From Pseudomonadota bacterium (GTDB lineage Bacteria > Pseudomonadota > Alphaproteobacteria > Rhizobiales > Devosiaceae): a DNA stretch of 6,628 bases. Positions 5,876-6,628 of the stretch are shown one piece after another (the stretch's first letter is position 1; each line of letters starts with the position of its first letter). Location: assembly GCA_023427545.1 (NCBI GenBank), contig JAEZBF010000366.1, forward strand, positions 1-6,628. Reading direction: 5' to 3'. The notes beneath the pieces were generated by a model. The model worked only from the letters and a program-made list of their open reading frames with translations, was not told the DNA's origin and did not search any database. The position numbers were made by a program, and so were the translations under genes.

Positions 5876-5904
5876 CTTATCGTGGCAAACGTCCAAGGAG
5901 TCAA
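5876..5904 (-). promoter_or_regulatory. Probable sigma70-type promoter of rplU-rpmA
   Basis: The minus strand has TTGACT (5904-5899) as a -35 box, 17 bases, then GATAAG (5881-5876) as a -10 box. The -35 box is one base off consensus; the -10 keeps the ATAA core. The predicted transcript start, near 5869, gives a 5' leader of about 175 bases before the rplU ATG. No better promoter is visible between the AIG2-like gene and rplU. Confidence 0.5.
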
Positions 5905-5929
5905 GGTCCGGGGCATGTGCGCCTCGGGC

Positions 5930-6388
5930 TCAGTTGGGCCGGATGGCGATCAGCTTCGCCCGCAGCATCTGGGCAGCAGCCGCCTCGGCTTCAACTGCCT
6001 TTGGCTTGTGCTGCTCCTGCCAAGTCTCGAGGCGCCACTCCGCCGTGCCCGCCGGGACGTTTACTGCCGGCAGATAGGCGCAGGACTCGTGCAGTTCCTC
6101 CCCCGTCATGACGGCGATGACAGCGGGGCGGTATTCCGGCCCCTCATAGGTGTCGAGCAGGTCCTGCTCGAAAGGGCTGAGGCCGAGCAGGAGCAGTCCT
6201 TCAGCGGCACCTCCGGGCGCGCGGACCAGCGCCGGATAGGAGCGTCCGGGATAGTGCAGCACAATGAACCCGGGAGCGGCGGCGCGCAGTACCCTGTCGG
6301 GCGCCAGCTGCCGGCCGATCACCGCGGCGCGGAGCTCTGGGTCGCGCAGCGTGCCATAGACGAACAGCGGGGGAATGAAGGGCACCAT
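5930..6388 (-). CDS. Gamma-glutamylcyclotransferase-like protein (AIG2/GGCT fold)
   Basis: The 152-residue protein belongs to the AIG2-like gamma-glutamylcyclotransferase family. Characterised members release 5-oxoproline from gamma-glutamyl amines or peptides, but most bacterial homologues have no proven substrate. Visible family marks are the substrate-loop motif FVYGTLRDPEL (9-19), YPALV (51-55), GLLLLGLS (64-71) and LDTYEGPEYR (78-87). Glu82 in the last motif stands where these enzymes have their catalytic glutamate. The C-terminal 30 residues are Ala/Glu-rich. The start is ATG at 6388; no good Shine-Dalgarno precedes it, so it may be poorly translated or start differently. It reads toward rplU but is separated from it by a terminator-like hairpin and a promoter, so it is probably its own unit. 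It diverges from the tRNA gene. Confidence 0.85.
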   Translation of the reverse strand: MVPFIPPLFVYGTLRDPELRAAVIGRQLAPDRVLRAAAPGFIVLHYPGRSYPALVRAPGGAAEGLLLLGLSPFEQDLLDTYEGPEYRPAVIAVMTGEELHESCAYLPAVNVPAGTAEWRLETWQEQHKPKAVEAEAAAAQMLRAKLIAIRPN

Positions 6389-6406
6389 TTACCGGCCGGA
6401 GAACGG

Positions 6407-6436
6407 TTGCAGGAGCAAGGCCCTCTATGTCATAAG
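6407..6436 (+). promoter_or_regulatory. Possible promoter of tRNA-Ser
   Basis: TTGCAG (6407-6412), an 18-base spacer and CATAAG (6431-6436) resemble a sigma70 promoter. Transcription would start near 6443, about 42 bases before the mature tRNA. The boxes match consensus only moderately, and the same 96-base gap must hold the signals of the divergent AIG2-like gene. Confidence 0.35.
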
Positions 6437-6484
6437 CTCGGCCCGACGTCGACCAGGCCCTTCTTCCGGCCCACGACCCCTCGC

Positions 6485-6574
6485 GGAGAGGTGGCAGAGT
6501 GGTCGAATGCACCGCACTCGAAATGCGGCGTGGGGGCAACTCCACCGGGGGGTCGAATCCCTCCCTCTCCGCCA
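6485..6574 (+). tRNA. tRNA-Ser (anticodon CGA)
   Basis: A complete class II tRNA with encoded CCA. The acceptor stem is GGAGAGG (6485-6491) with CCTCTCC (6564-6570), then discriminator G6571, typical of serine tRNA, and CCA 6572-6574. The anticodon stem CCGCA/TGCGG (6512-6516, 6524-6528) holds loop CTCGAAA with anticodon CGA at 6519-6521, reading UCG codons. The long variable arm GTGGGG-GCAA-CTCCAC (6530-6545) confirms serine. The T stem is GGGGG/CCCTC (6547-6551, 6559-6563) with one G-U pair. Its loop is GTCGAAT, so position 54 is G instead of the nearly universal T. It is the only plus-strand gene here. Confidence 0.96.
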
Positions 6575-6628
6575 TCAACACGCCCCTAAGTAACTGACAT
6601 CAGCTGATAATCCGGAGTCGGCGTTCGA
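6575..6628. other. Flank downstream of tRNA-Ser
   Basis: These 54 bases to the window edge hold no visible gene, no copy of the tRNA 3' end and no clear terminator. The only structure seen is the 8-base palindrome TCAGCTGA (6600-6607). Serine tRNA genes are common integration sites, but nothing here shows that an element is present. Confidence 0.3.

Noticed and set aside
5804..6589. Plus-strand open frame (261 codons) across the AIG2-like gene and the tRNA
   Set aside because: It reads through the complete tRNA-Ser and opposite a recognisable AIG2-like protein; its own product has no family features.
6485..6628. Integrated element at the tRNA-Ser
   Set aside because: No repeat of the tRNA end, integrase or composition change is visible in the 54 bases available after the tRNA.
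1..6628. CRISPR array, insertion sequence, toxin-antitoxin or defence system
   Set aside because: No spaced direct repeats, transposase motifs or small paired unknown genes were seen; all coding space is filled by recognisable housekeeping families.

Overview
The window is a compact, GC-rich block of housekeeping genes from an alphaproteobacterium, most likely of the order Hyphomicrobiales (Rhizobiales). A Devosia-like member is possible, but this is judged only from protein style and gene order, with no database search. Supporting points are the order rplU-rpmA-(GNAT acetyltransferases)-obgE-proB-proA-nadD, the ProA C-terminus of the rhizobial kind (GFGGEIGIATGKMHARGP), and the tRNA-Ser(CGA) sequence. 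All protein genes lie on the minus strand; only the tRNA is on the plus strand.

Reading in the direction of minus-strand transcription (right to left): 6485-6574 holds a plus-strand tRNA-Ser(CGA). Divergent from it is a small gamma-glutamylcyclotransferase-like (AIG2 fold) gene at 5930-6388. A 237-base gap follows, with a sigma70-type promoter, a terminator-like hairpin and a run of further hairpins forming the 5' leader of rplU. Then come rplU (L21, with a long Ala/Lys-rich tail) and rpmA (L27), ending in a good intrinsic terminator at 4690-4719. Past it is a very tight cluster: two related RimJ/RimL-type GNAT acetyltransferases, obgE, proB, proA and the first ~40 codons of nadD, which runs off the left edge.

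The three junctions GNAT-GNAT, GNAT-obgE and obgE-proB are all ATGA stop/start overlaps. proB-proA has a one-base gap with a good Shine-Dalgarno. proA-nadD is a CTGA overlap, so nadD seems to use a CTG start. This architecture implies translational coupling of the whole set. The cluster joins ribosome assembly (L21, L27, Obg), the first two steps of proline synthesis (ProB, ProA) and NAD synthesis (NadD).

I do not see a novel defence, mobile or secretion system. The points worth a second look are small ones: a Pro-to-Leu change in the G3 motif of Obg, the CTG start of nadD, the structured rplU leader with a terminator-like hairpin at the predicted transcript start, the 100-residue L21 tail, the G at position 54 of the tRNA-Ser T-loop, and the missing visible promoter downstream of the rpmA terminator.
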